64,000 nt of DNA from Lachnospiraceae bacterium (GTDB taxonomy: Bacteria; Bacillota; Clostridia; Lachnospirales; Lachnospiraceae), in the NCBI GenBank assembly GCA_015057275.1, contig SVEO01000002.1, positions 103,784-167,783 of the forward strand. Reading direction: 5' to 3'. Under the pieces are notes generated by a model. That model saw only the letters and a list, made by a program, of their open reading frames with translations, did not search any database and was not told the origin of the DNA. The number at the start of each line of letters is the position of its first letter. Positions within the stretch are counted from its first letter, which is position 1. Made by a program: the position numbers and the translations under genes. Below are positions 16,854 to 25,951 of the stretch, one piece after another.

Positions 16854-17126
16854 ATGAAATATTATTATATTGTATGTTTCATTTACTTTATTGCAATTAA
16901 TTTTATCGCTTTTCTGTTGTTTGGTATCGATAAGCACAAAGCCAGCGTAGGCAAATGGCGCATCCGCGAGCGCAGCTTATTTATTACCGCCGCCCTCGGT
17001 GGCAGCATCGGCGCTCTGCTCGGTATGCGGCACTTTCGCCACAAAACTAAGCACACCAACTTCGTCATTGGCATCCCTGCCATCTTAATCGCGCAGATTA
17101 TTCTTGCTCTGCTGATTCTTCATTAA
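16854..17126 (+). CDS. DUF1294 family small membrane protein
   Basis: A 90-residue protein with an N-terminal helix (~3-22), a second at ~38-55 and a third at the C-terminus (~68-90), and the DUF1294 signature GIDKHKASVGKWRIRERSLF followed by GGSIGALLGMRHFRHKTKH. GGAGG lies 4 bases before the chosen ATG; an in-frame ATG 24 bases upstream lacks an SD. Its 3' end overlaps the convergent aspS by 29 bases, so the two mRNAs have complementary tails. The function of the family is unknown. Confidence 0.85.
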   Translation: MKYYYIVCFIYFIAINFIAFLLFGIDKHKASVGKWRIRERSLFITAALGGSIGALLGMRHFRHKTKHTNFVIGIPAILIAQIILALLILH

Positions 17127-18903
17127 GCACAATACCAATAGAAAGCTCTTCTAACTGCTTTGCATCCACCACATTTGGCGCATCTGTCATCAGACAGCTT
17201 GCGTCTTTTACTTTTGGGAAGGCAATAACTTCACGGATGTTGTCTTCCTTCGCCATCAACATTACCAAACGGTCAAGACCAAATGCCAACCCTGCGTGCG
17301 GCGGAACACCGTATTTGAAGGCATTTAAGAGGAAACCGAAACGCTCGTAAGCATCTTCTTTGGAGAATCCGAGTGCTTCAAACATGCGTTCCTGCACATC
17401 GCTTTGGTGGATTCTTACCGAACCGCCGCCGAGCTCAGTGCCGTTCAACACAATATCGTATGCTTTCGCACGAACTGCACCCGGATTTGTCTCTAGCAAT
17501 GGCAAATCTTCTTCCATCGGCATCGTGAACGGGTGGTGCATTGCCACATATCTGTCCTGTTCTTCGGAATACTCAAGCAATGGGAACTCAGTTACCCAAA
17601 GGAACTTATATTCACTCTTATCTAAAATATCAAGGTATCTGGCCAGCTCCAGACGGAGATTGCCAAGTACGTCAAATACCACTTTGTCCTTATCTGCTGC
17701 GAAGAACAGTAAATCGCCCGGCTTACCATTCATTCTGGCAATCAGCGCACTCATTTCATCTTCAGCCATGAACTTTGCAAAAGAAGACTTAATCGCGCCG
17801 TCTTCACCGATTGCAATGTATGCAAGACCCTTTGCGCCGAAATCTTTTGCGTAAGCAACGAAGCTGTCAATTTTCTTACGAGGCATTGCTCCCTGACCTT
17901 CGGCATTGATACCGCGCACGGAGCCGCCGGCTGCCAGCGCTCCGGTAAATACGCCGAAACCACACTCTGCCACTAAATCGGACACATTGGTGATTTCCAT
18001 ACCAAAACGGATATCCGGTTTATCGCTACCATAACGCTCCATCGCTTCCTTCCATGTCATGCGTGGAATCGGCAACGGTACATCCACTCTGAGAATTTCT
18101 TTGAATAATCCAGCTAATAAACGCTCGTTCACATCAATCACATCATCCACATCAACAAAGGATAATTCCATATCAATTTGTGTGAATTCCGGCTGTCTGT
18201 CTGCGCGCAGATCTTCGTCACGGAAGCACTTTGTAATCTGCAGATAACGGTCATAACCGGAGCACATTAAAAGCTGCTTAAAAAGCTGCGGAGACTGTGG
18301 CAGCGCATAGAAGTTGCCCGGATGAATACGGCTCGGCACGAGATAGTCTCTTGCTCCTTCCGGGGTACTCTTTGTCAGCATCGGAGTTTCAATTTCCAAA
18401 AATCCTTCTTTTGTCAGGAATGAACGCACATAGGTTGTGACATCGCTACGTAGCTTTAAATTTCTCTGCAAGTGCGGCTTTCTCAAGTCAAGATAGCGAT
18501 ATTTCAGGCGAAGTTCCTCTCTTGTGTTTGAGCCTTCCTCAATCGGGAACGGCGGTGTCTGCGCTTCAGATAAAATACGCAATGCGGTCACGCGTATTTC
18601 AATATCGCCGGTTTTTAATGCGGAATTAATCGCACCTTCTCTGGCCTGTACGAGACCTTCTATTGCAATAACGAATTCATTTCTTAATGTCTCAGCTCTC
18701 TCAAAACCTTCCTTGCTGACATCGTTTTCATCAAATACAAGCTGTATGATACCGGAGCGATCTCTTAAATCTATAAAAATCAAACCTCCTAAATTTCTTC
18801 TTTTCTGCACCCAGCCCATCAGAGTTACCTTTTCGCCAATATTTTGACCTGACACTTCGGTGCATCTGTGACTTCGCTTCATGCCTTTCATTGAATCTGC
18901 CAT
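17098..18903 (-). CDS. aspS: Aspartyl-tRNA synthetase
   Basis: AspS charges tRNA-Asp. The 601-residue product has an N-terminal OB anticodon-binding domain (~10-110), class II motif 2 with CFRDEDLRADRQPEFTQID (~215-235), the bacterial GAD insertion (~290-420), and motif 3 GLAFGLDRLVMLM (~525-540). GGAGG 8 bases before the ATG at 18903 fixes the start. It follows the hemZ-like fusion gene after 24 bases; hisS, often placed between hemZ and aspS in clostridia, is absent. There is no T-box leader. The gene meets DUF1294 tail to tail with a 29-base overlap. Confidence 0.98.
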   Translation of the reverse strand: MADSMKGMKRSHRCTEVSGQNIGEKVTLMGWVQKRRNLGGLIFIDLRDRSGIIQLVFDENDVSKEGFERAETLRNEFVIAIEGLVQAREGAINSALKTGDIEIRVTALRILSEAQTPPFPIEEGSNTREELRLKYRYLDLRKPHLQRNLKLRSDVTTYVRSFLTKEGFLEIETPMLTKSTPEGARDYLVPSRIHPGNFYALPQSPQLFKQLLMCSGYDRYLQITKCFRDEDLRADRQPEFTQIDMELSFVDVDDVIDVNERLLAGLFKEILRVDVPLPIPRMTWKEAMERYGSDKPDIRFGMEITNVSDLVAECGFGVFTGALAAGGSVRGINAEGQGAMPRKKIDSFVAYAKDFGAKGLAYIAIGEDGAIKSSFAKFMAEDEMSALIARMNGKPGDLLFFAADKDKVVFDVLGNLRLELARYLDILDKSEYKFLWVTEFPLLEYSEEQDRYVAMHHPFTMPMEEDLPLLETNPGAVRAKAYDIVLNGTELGGGSVRIHQSDVQERMFEALGFSKEDAYERFGFLLNAFKYGVPPHAGLAFGLDRLVMLMAKEDNIREVIAFPKVKDASCLMTDAPNVVDAKQLEELSIGIVLNEESAEQE

Positions 18904-18927
18904 CGTTTTTTCCTCCAAATTCTATTT

Positions 18928-21012
18928 CTATTCTATTTCAGCGCTGCCCGCATCTTCGTGGAGCAACCGTTGTAATGCAATAAACATTTTTAAATCAAAG
19001 TTTTTCACTTCTTCTATCATCAGGCGAATGGCTGTCTCCTCTCCATACGACTTACGGTAGGTACGGTCAGATGTCAGCGCTGTATAAACATCACATATTC
19101 TCAGAATGCGTGCGCTTTCCGGAATCTGTTCGCCGATTAGGTTATCCGGGAAACCGGAACCGTCAAAATTTTCGTGGTGATGAAGCACCGCCTGCAAAAT
19201 TTCTTCCGCGAATTCTTTTTCTTTTAATATCTGATAACCCAAGGTCGCGTGACTGCGGATGTAACGGATTTTTTTCACGTTCATCGTATCAATTGCCGCC
19301 TTAGTATTCAAATACGGTACAAGTAACATCTTGCCGATATCGTGCACCATTCCAGCGAGTGCAACATTTGCGCAGAACTCATCGTCATAACCCATATATT
19401 TCGCCAAATCATAAGCAAGATTGCTGACCTTTACGCCATGATGAAATGCATCAGTAAGTGCCAGCTCATATGCTGCCGCCAAATCCGCATCTAATCCATC
19501 CTCATCCACTTCTGCATCTATCTCTGTCACTCGACTGTTTCCGTGGGAATCAAGTGGGTTGATGCTGTGAAAATAATTACGCTTACGGTCGATCATTTCA
19601 TCAATTTTCGACACATAAATTTCCACATTTTTCACATTAGCCACACGCTCAATTTCGCCGGTATCGTAGTTGACAAATTTACTGATTGCCCCCGCTCCGA
19701 GTGCCAAAATTGTCTGCTTTTCTTCCATAATGAGGATATTGTAAAGTCCTGCTTTTTCTACAGTTGAATAGCCAACATTTTCCATATTCCCTTCCATATT
19801 TTTTTGACGGTACAGGTAATACGGAACCAGGCCCATCTCGCGAGCATAGTTCTCGGTCATCTTCATCAAGTCGACGTCGTTTTCATAATGATAGTCAGAA
19901 AAATCCTTCTTCATGATATTTAGTCTGGCTGCACGCTTTAATGCCAACGAATGTACTGTCAGACTGTCTGGCGCCATTTTCTTGATTTCCTCCAATGTGT
20001 AACGCACATTGTCCGGCGTCTCGCCCGGCAGACCTACAATGAGGTCCATATTTATATTATCAAAGCCAATTTCCCTAGCCATAGAAAACGCTTCTTTGAT
20101 TTGTTCTACAGTATGTTTTCTGCCGATGATATCCAGCGTTTTCTGGTTCATTGTTTGTGGATTAATCGAAATTCGTGTTACCCCGTTTGCTTTTAGCACC
20201 TCGAGCTTTTCACGTGTGATGCTGTCCGGTCTGCCTGCTTCCACGGTAAATTCCAGCATATGTGACAAATCAAATTTACTGCACACAGCCTTTAAGAGAC
20301 GTTCTAACTGCTCCGCTTCCAGCGTCGTCGGGGTTCCGCCCCCAATATAAACCGTATTTAACGTTCTGTCGCTGTATGCTTTCGCAGCAAAATCAATTTC
20401 TTGAAGTAACGCCTCAAGATAAGGCTCGGTAATCTTTTTAAACTTCGCTAACGGGTATGAGGTAAATGAGCAGTATGCACAGGTCGTCGGACAAAACGGA
20501 ATGCCGATATACAAACTGTAGCCATTTTTATAATCAATCGGGGCTAAAATCTTTAACTCACGCTTGCCGATTTCCAAGCTCAAATCAATCTTCTCCGCCG
20601 AAGTATAATAGGTATCCTGCATATACTGACGAATTTCGTCATCGTTTTTACCGGCCTCCAACATGGAAACTGCAATCTTTGCCGGACGAATACCGGTTAA
20701 CGACCCCCACGGGAGCTCTTTTCCGGTCCACTCGCACAACATCTGATAAAGCTTCTGCTTCAGCTTATTTTTTGTGCCGGTACGGTCGGCAAAATCGACC
20801 TTATCACTGCTAATCAGCGATTTTTTCCCGATTTCTTCCAATGATAAATGGATGGCAGCATCGGTATATCTGACATCCACAATGAAATCTCCGGCTTCCG
20901 CGTCATCTGCCTCCGAAACAACGGTTTTCATCTCGGTTTTCGGGAAAAATGCTTTTACCAAAGATTGTATATCATACTCAAATTCTTGTCGGTTCAATCG
21001 AATAATAATCAT
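18928..21012 (-). CDS. hemZ: HemZ-type radical SAM protein fused to an HD-GYP phosphodiesterase-like domain
   Basis: The 694-residue protein has two parts. Residues ~1-485 are HemZ, the radical SAM relative of coproporphyrinogen dehydrogenase (heme chaperone HemW/HemN superfamily): GIPFCPTTCAYCSF gives the 4Fe-4S cysteines (Cys174, Cys178, Cys181) and YIGGGTPTTL the SAM-binding glycines. Residues ~515-694 are an HD-GYP-like domain: MVHDIGK (556-561), HHHENFDGSGFP (611-622, GFP in place of GYP) and DVYTALTSDRTYRK (641-654). HD-GYP domains hydrolyse c-di-GMP or related cyclic dinucleotides. HemZ alone is normally about 450-500 residues. The start at 21012 has AGGA upstream; an ATG 30 bases earlier is possible. 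It follows the MBL gene and precedes aspS. Confidence 0.9.
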   Translation of the reverse strand: MIIIRLNRQEFEYDIQSLVKAFFPKTEMKTVVSEADDAEAGDFIVDVRYTDAAIHLSLEEIGKKSLISSDKVDFADRTGTKNKLKQKLYQMLCEWTGKELPWGSLTGIRPAKIAVSMLEAGKNDDEIRQYMQDTYYTSAEKIDLSLEIGKRELKILAPIDYKNGYSLYIGIPFCPTTCAYCSFTSYPLAKFKKITEPYLEALLQEIDFAAKAYSDRTLNTVYIGGGTPTTLEAEQLERLLKAVCSKFDLSHMLEFTVEAGRPDSITREKLEVLKANGVTRISINPQTMNQKTLDIIGRKHTVEQIKEAFSMAREIGFDNINMDLIVGLPGETPDNVRYTLEEIKKMAPDSLTVHSLALKRAARLNIMKKDFSDYHYENDVDLMKMTENYAREMGLVPYYLYRQKNMEGNMENVGYSTVEKAGLYNILIMEEKQTILALGAGAISKFVNYDTGEIERVANVKNVEIYVSKIDEMIDRKRNYFHSINPLDSHGNSRVTEIDAEVDEDGLDADLAAAYELALTDAFHHGVKVSNLAYDLAKYMGYDDEFCANVALAGMVHDIGKMLLVPYLNTKAAIDTMNVKKIRYIRSHATLGYQILKEKEFAEEILQAVLHHHENFDGSGFPDNLIGEQIPESARILRICDVYTALTSDRTYRKSYGEETAIRLMIEEVKNFDLKMFIALQRLLHEDAGSAEIE

Positions 21013-21045
21013 AATGTATCCTAATGTAGTAACTTTTTGCATCCG

Positions 21046-21681
21046 CTAATAACGCACCGCCTGCGCTAACGGGTTGTATTTTCTTTCTATTTCTATGGTA
21101 GTTGCTTCGCCGTGTCCGGAATACACTACCGTACTCTCCGGCAAGGTTGTAAAGAGCTTCTTGCCGCTCGTAATCATCTCACGCATGTTTCCTGTTGGGA
21201 AATCCACGCGGCCATATGACTGCGCAAATAACGTATCACCGGCAAACAACATGCCTTTTTCTTCTTCAAAATAGCAACAACTGCCGCAAGTATGTCCCGG
21301 TGTGTGTAACACTCGAAAGTTCATTCCGGCCACAGATATATTTTCGCCATCCTTTACGAAAACATCGGCTGTGAGTGTCTGATTTATGTCAAACATCGCA
21401 AACAAATTCTTCTTCGCAGACTCTAAAATCTCCTGCTCGCATTCATGAGCGTAAATCTTGCATCCGTAACGCTCATGCAAGGCCGCGGCCGCACCCATAT
21501 GGTCAAAATGACCGTGCGTCAACAAAATCGCCACCGGCTTGCAATCGTAAAAGTCAAGTTGCGCAACAATACGCATTTCTTCGGCCCCCGGATCGATGAT
21601 GACGGCTTCTTTCTTCTCTTCGTCGCAAAGAATATAGCAGTTCGCTTGATAGCTCCCCACCGGAAAATAAATCAATTTCAT
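21046..21681 (-). CDS. Metallo-beta-lactamase-fold hydrolase (glyoxalase II-like)
   Basis: A 211-residue MBL-fold hydrolase of the group commonly found between relA and hemZ in clostridia. The zinc-binding motif is THGHFDHMGA (~70-79), followed by LHTPGHTCGS, FAGDTLF and a final YSGHGE, giving a complete two-metal site. The family is annotated as hydroxyacylglutathione hydrolase-like, but the true substrate is unknown in these glutathione-poor anaerobes. The ATG at 21681 has an AAAGAG-type SD; an upstream in-frame TTG is less likely. The stop lies 33 bases before the hemZ-like start. Confidence 0.9.
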   Translation of the reverse strand: MKLIYFPVGSYQANCYILCDEEKKEAVIIDPGAEEMRIVAQLDFYDCKPVAILLTHGHFDHMGAAAALHERYGCKIYAHECEQEILESAKKNLFAMFDINQTLTADVFVKDGENISVAGMNFRVLHTPGHTCGSCCYFEEEKGMLFAGDTLFAQSYGRVDFPTGNMREMITSGKKLFTTLPESTVVYSGHGEATTIEIERKYNPLAQAVRY

Positions 21682-21729
21682 AAAATTCTCTTTCTCATTC
21701 AAACTTCACGTACACTCTGCCAAATCGCA

Positions 21730-24030
21730 TCAGCCTGTTGTACGTTCGATATCAGTAACGTTCGGCACGCTGCGAATCTTCGCTATCAGCTGATTCAACT
21801 CATCTTTGCTTGTCACAGCAAAGCTCATCGAAATCGTCGCCTGACCGCTCTTGCTCGTGCGGCTGTTCATCGCTGTCACATCGATATTACGCTCGGTAAG
21901 AATTTTTGAAATATCCGACAAAAGTCCGGTACGGTTCTCGCAGTAAATGTTGATATCTGCCTCGTACTTCTCACCGGCCATCTTCACAGCATCTTCCTGC
22001 CAGTCGGCTTCAATCAAGCGGTCACGCTCCATCTCCGGCAGATTCATCATATTGATGCAGTCCGTTCTGTGAATGGATACACCGCGGCCGCGGGTAATAA
22101 ATCCGACAATCTCGTCGCCCGGCACCGGCCCGCAACATTTGGAGAAACGTACCGCCACATCCGTCAGTCCCTTAACCGTAATACCGCTCTTGGAACGCAT
22201 CGGCTTCGGCTGATTTTCTGCTTTGGCAATGCTCTCCTCCACCTTCGTCAGCACTTCTGCGTCGGATACCGGCTTTGGATTGAGCTTCTCGTATTCCTCA
22301 AGAATACGGTTGATAATCTGACCTTCCTTCAAACCGCCATGTCCGATCGATGCCAGCATGGAATCCCAGTCGTGGCAGCTATAGCGCTTGAGGACCTTAT
22401 TCAGGTACTGCGGCTTCAAAATATCGCTTAACACAATTCCCTTCGCCTTACAATATTTGTCGACGAGTTCCTTGCCGCGGATGATATTATCTTCTTTTAA
22501 TTCCTGCTTGAACCACTGGTTAATCTTCGTCTTAGCCTGCGAGCTCTTAACAATCTTTAGCCAGTCACGGCTCGGCCCTTTGGAATTCTGCGAAGTGATA
22601 ATCTCGATTCGGTCACCGTTGTGAATCGTATAATCGATATTGACCATCTTGCCGTTGACGCGGGCGCCGACCATCTTGTTTCCGACCGCACTGTGAATGC
22701 TGTATGCAAAGTCAATCGGATTCGAGCCCTTCGGCAAGTTTTTCACGTCGCCATTCGGGGTAAAGCAGTATACATTTTCGGAGAACAAGTCCAAATCACT
22801 CTTAAGAAGTGACATAAATTCCCTGTTGTCCTTCATATCACGCTGCCACTCCAGAATTTGGCGCAGCCAGCTCAATTTTTCTTCTTCGTTGTTGATACCG
22901 GTTCCGTTTGGATTTTCCTTGTACTTCCAATGGGCAGCAATACCGTATTCTGCGGTACGGTGCATCTCCATCGTACGAATCTGAATTTCAAACGGCTGGC
23001 CGTTCTTGCCCATCAGCGTCGTGTGCAACGACTGGTACATGTTCGGCTTCGGCATCGCGATATAGTCCTTAAAACGTCCAGGAATCGGCGTGTATTTTTC
23101 ATGTATGACACCGAGCGCAGCATAACAATCGCGCACGGAATCCACAATAATACGCACTGCAAATATGTCGTACACCTGGTCAAGTGTCTTGTTCTGATTG
23201 ACCATCTTTTTATAAATACTGAAGAAATGCTTCACCCGGCCGTTAACCGTAGCCTCAATCTGCGCTTCCTTTACGACATCACTGACTTCTTCAATCAGAT
23301 TTACAATGTAATTATTATTATACATCATCTTTTTATTGACCTGCTCGACGAGCGTGTTATACGTGTCAGGCTGTAAATAAGATAATGCTAAATCGTCTAA
23401 TTCAATTTTTACTTTAGAAATACCGAGGCGGCTGGCAATCGGAGAATAGATGTCCATCGTCTCTCTGGCTTTTTCCTTCTGCTTCTCTGGCTTCATATAT
23501 TCCAGTGTTCTCATATTGTGCAAACGGTCCGCCAGCTTAATTAGAATCACACGGATATCCTTGGCCATGGCCAGAAACATTTTTCGCAGATTTTCTGCCT
23601 GCTGTTCCACCTTATCGGCATCATAATTCAATCTTGTCAACTTCGTTACGCCGTCAACAAGTTCTGCAACGTCAGAGCCGAACACCTCCGTCAACTGCGC
23701 CTTTGAGTAGTCGGTATCTTCCACAACATCGTGCAAAAGGCCTGCCGCTATTGTCTCCTTGTCGAGTTCCAACTCTGCCAAAATAATCGCCGTGCAAATC
23801 GGATGGATGATATATGGCTCGCCGGATTTTCTCCTTTGGTCCTTATGTGCTTCCGTAGCAACCTGATAAGCCTTCTCAATCATACTCAAATCGGTCGATA
23901 GACGGTATTTACGAATCGTCGCGATTAACTTCTGATATAACGCTTCCGGCGTCGTCTCTTTGAAGTCGGAAATCGGCTCATCTGCACGAATTACGCTATC
24001 CGGGTTTTTCATTACAGCAGTCTCTTCCAT
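21730..24030 (-). CDS. relA: Bifunctional (p)ppGpp synthetase/hydrolase
   Basis: The long RSH enzyme makes and degrades (p)ppGpp in the stringent response. In 766 residues one sees the HD hydrolase domain (~45-195, with GLLHDVVEDTDY and KLADRLHNMRTL), the synthetase domain (~235-360, with YDIFAVRIIV and YIAMPKPNMYQSLHTT), the TGS domain (~395-455, CFTPNGDVKNLPKGSNPIDF) and a C-terminal ACT domain (~690-766). Both catalytic domains keep their hallmark residues, so it is probably bifunctional. The ATG at 24030 has AGAGGG upstream. It heads the relA-MBL-hemZ-aspS run. Confidence 0.97.
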   Translation of the reverse strand: MEETAVMKNPDSVIRADEPISDFKETTPEALYQKLIATIRKYRLSTDLSMIEKAYQVATEAHKDQRRKSGEPYIIHPICTAIILAELELDKETIAAGLLHDVVEDTDYSKAQLTEVFGSDVAELVDGVTKLTRLNYDADKVEQQAENLRKMFLAMAKDIRVILIKLADRLHNMRTLEYMKPEKQKEKARETMDIYSPIASRLGISKVKIELDDLALSYLQPDTYNTLVEQVNKKMMYNNNYIVNLIEEVSDVVKEAQIEATVNGRVKHFFSIYKKMVNQNKTLDQVYDIFAVRIIVDSVRDCYAALGVIHEKYTPIPGRFKDYIAMPKPNMYQSLHTTLMGKNGQPFEIQIRTMEMHRTAEYGIAAHWKYKENPNGTGINNEEEKLSWLRQILEWQRDMKDNREFMSLLKSDLDLFSENVYCFTPNGDVKNLPKGSNPIDFAYSIHSAVGNKMVGARVNGKMVNIDYTIHNGDRIEIITSQNSKGPSRDWLKIVKSSQAKTKINQWFKQELKEDNIIRGKELVDKYCKAKGIVLSDILKPQYLNKVLKRYSCHDWDSMLASIGHGGLKEGQIINRILEEYEKLNPKPVSDAEVLTKVEESIAKAENQPKPMRSKSGITVKGLTDVAVRFSKCCGPVPGDEIVGFITRGRGVSIHRTDCINMMNLPEMERDRLIEADWQEDAVKMAGEKYEADINIYCENRTGLLSDISKILTERNIDVTAMNSRTSKSGQATISMSFAVTSKDELNQLIAKIRSVPNVTDIERTTG

Positions 24031-24106
24031 AGCACATCCCTCTCTTTTGCAAAATCGTATCATCCGTTAAATTTCATTGTACCATCCCACTGAAATTTGT
24101 CAACCT

Positions 24107-25897
24107 TTAGCTTTCCGCACAAAAACGAAAACTTAATAATCGTAACTGCAATGTTCTGCGACCTAAATATTCATTTACTGACGGTTCAAACAAAATATCC
24201 GCATAAATCGGATTCGTTCGTCCGGCAAGTGCTGCCTCGACCGCTTCCGCTCCGCAGTCACATTTTGCAGTTTCCAGTATCTCTTCGCTATCGCCGAAGG
24301 CAATACCATCCATCCGCAGTCCTGTTTCATCCTCGAACGTCATACGAATTACGTTGCGTTTTTTTCCAAGCACGCCGAGTCGCACAACTGATAAATGTCG
24401 CTCGGCAAACACCGGTTTTTCATTTGCTTTGCCAAACGGTTCGAGTATTTTTAATTCCTCGATTAATGTTTCGGAAACATGCTTAAGCGACATACGCAAG
24501 TCAATATAAGTTTTCGGCGTTAAATCTTTCTCCGACAGATTCGCCTGTGCATTTAGACGCTTCCGTAAAATGTCAATATTTTCTTCCGGCAATGAAAGGC
24601 CTGCCGCCATCGGATGTCCGCCGAATTTTGTCATCAAATCTTTGCATTGTGAGAGTTTTTCAAACATATTGTAGGCTTCAATCGAACGTGCCGAACCTTT
24701 GGCCCCCTCCTCTGCATTCGTCAAAATAATCGTCGGCTTGTAGCAATACTCGCGGATACGTCCGGCAATAATTCCAGCAAGACTTTCGTGGCAATTCGGA
24801 AGATACAGGACGAGCACTTGATCGTCCGCATAGAAATCAAGCTGCTTTTTCGCCTCCTCGACGCCTTCATTTGTCATCGCTTTGCGGATATCGTTTAATT
24901 CTTTGAGTTGCAGGGCGATGTTTTCCGCCTGTTTTTCTGCATCTGCACCATCAAGCAACAAAAGCTCAGCTGCCATTTTAGCACTGTCTAAACGTCCGCT
25001 GGCATTTAAACACGGCCCCAAAATAAAGCCGATATGATATGCACTGATGGTATCAAGCGCAATCTGATTAACCTCTGCCAATTTGCGAACACCGATGTAT
25101 TTACTCTCACGAATCATCTGCAAGCCGTATCTTGCAATAATACGATTTTCTCCTTGCAAATCAACGATATCGCCAATTGTGGCAATTGCCGCTAATTCCA
25201 AAAGTGGCAGCACAGCCGTTTCGCCACGGCCGACTTGTCGAAATAACGCATCCATCAGCTTATAAGCGACCCCTCCTCCACACAAATGTTTGCATGGGTA
25301 CTCGCAGTCGCTCTGCTTCGGATTGATAATTGCATCCGCCGGCGGAAGTATCTCACATTTATCTGTCGCCGTTTCTTCAAACGGGATATCATGGTGATCG
25401 GTAACAATCACGGTCAAACCCAGCTCTTTTGCATAACGAATCGCATCTACCGCCGCAATTCCATTGTCGCACGTAATAATCATACCGATTCCATCGTCGT
25501 ACGCCTGTCCAATCAGACTATCATTGATTCCGTAACCGTCCATGATACGATTTGGAATTGCTAAGTCCACATCTGCGCCAAGCGATTTTAGTCCACGCAA
25601 TAAAATCGCCCCGGAACACACGCCGTCAATATCATAATCGGAAATGATACGGATACGTGTGCCCGCGCCAAGTGCCGCCAGAATCAGATTGACTGCCCGG
25701 CGCATGTCTTTTAACAACCACGGGTCGTGCATATCCGCCGGTGTATCATATAAGAAATGTCGAAATTCATTCTCAGTTACGAGGTTTCGGTTTCTCATAA
25801 TACGAATCAGCACAGGGTCTACCCCCAACTTCGCACCGAGACCGCTAAAATCTGCTTTTTTTGTGTGTAACATCCACTGCTCTTTGATTTTTTTCAT
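24107..25897 (-). CDS. recJ: Single-stranded-DNA-specific exonuclease RecJ
   Basis: RecJ is the 5'-3' ssDNA exonuclease of recombination and mismatch repair. In 596 residues the DHH phosphoesterase motifs are present: ISDYDIDGVCSGAILL (motif I, ~83-98), CDNGIAA, VTDHHDIP (motif III) and, in the DHHA1 domain, GGHPMAAGLS (~415). An OB domain follows to ~550. Length is standard. It lies 43 bases upstream of relA on the same strand and downstream of secDF, separated from it by a terminator. secDF-recJ neighbourhood is common in Firmicutes. Confidence 0.96.
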   Translation of the reverse strand: MKKIKEQWMLHTKKADFSGLGAKLGVDPVLIRIMRNRNLVTENEFRHFLYDTPADMHDPWLLKDMRRAVNLILAALGAGTRIRIISDYDIDGVCSGAILLRGLKSLGADVDLAIPNRIMDGYGINDSLIGQAYDDGIGMIITCDNGIAAVDAIRYAKELGLTVIVTDHHDIPFEETATDKCEILPPADAIINPKQSDCEYPCKHLCGGGVAYKLMDALFRQVGRGETAVLPLLELAAIATIGDIVDLQGENRIIARYGLQMIRESKYIGVRKLAEVNQIALDTISAYHIGFILGPCLNASGRLDSAKMAAELLLLDGADAEKQAENIALQLKELNDIRKAMTNEGVEEAKKQLDFYADDQVLVLYLPNCHESLAGIIAGRIREYCYKPTIILTNAEEGAKGSARSIEAYNMFEKLSQCKDLMTKFGGHPMAAGLSLPEENIDILRKRLNAQANLSEKDLTPKTYIDLRMSLKHVSETLIEELKILEPFGKANEKPVFAERHLSVVRLGVLGKKRNVIRMTFEDETGLRMDGIAFGDSEEILETAKCDCGAEAVEAALAGRTNPIYADILFEPSVNEYLGRRTLQLRLLSFRFCAES

Positions 25898-25912
25898 ACT
25901 TTCATCCTATAG

Positions 25913-25944
25913 AAAATCTGACGGACTTATAGCCCGCCAGACTT
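25913..25944 (-). terminator. Terminator between secDF and recJ
   Basis: On the minus strand AAGTCTGGCGG pairs imperfectly with CCGTCAGATTT around a 9-base loop and is followed by TCTATAGG; the T-tract forms part of the 3' arm. It should at least weaken read-through from secDF into recJ. Confidence 0.55.
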
Positions 25945-25951
25945 TTATGTT

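Noticed and set aside
18904..18927. T-box leader for aspS
   Set aside because: Only 24 bases separate aspS from the hemZ-like gene; there is no room for a T-box.
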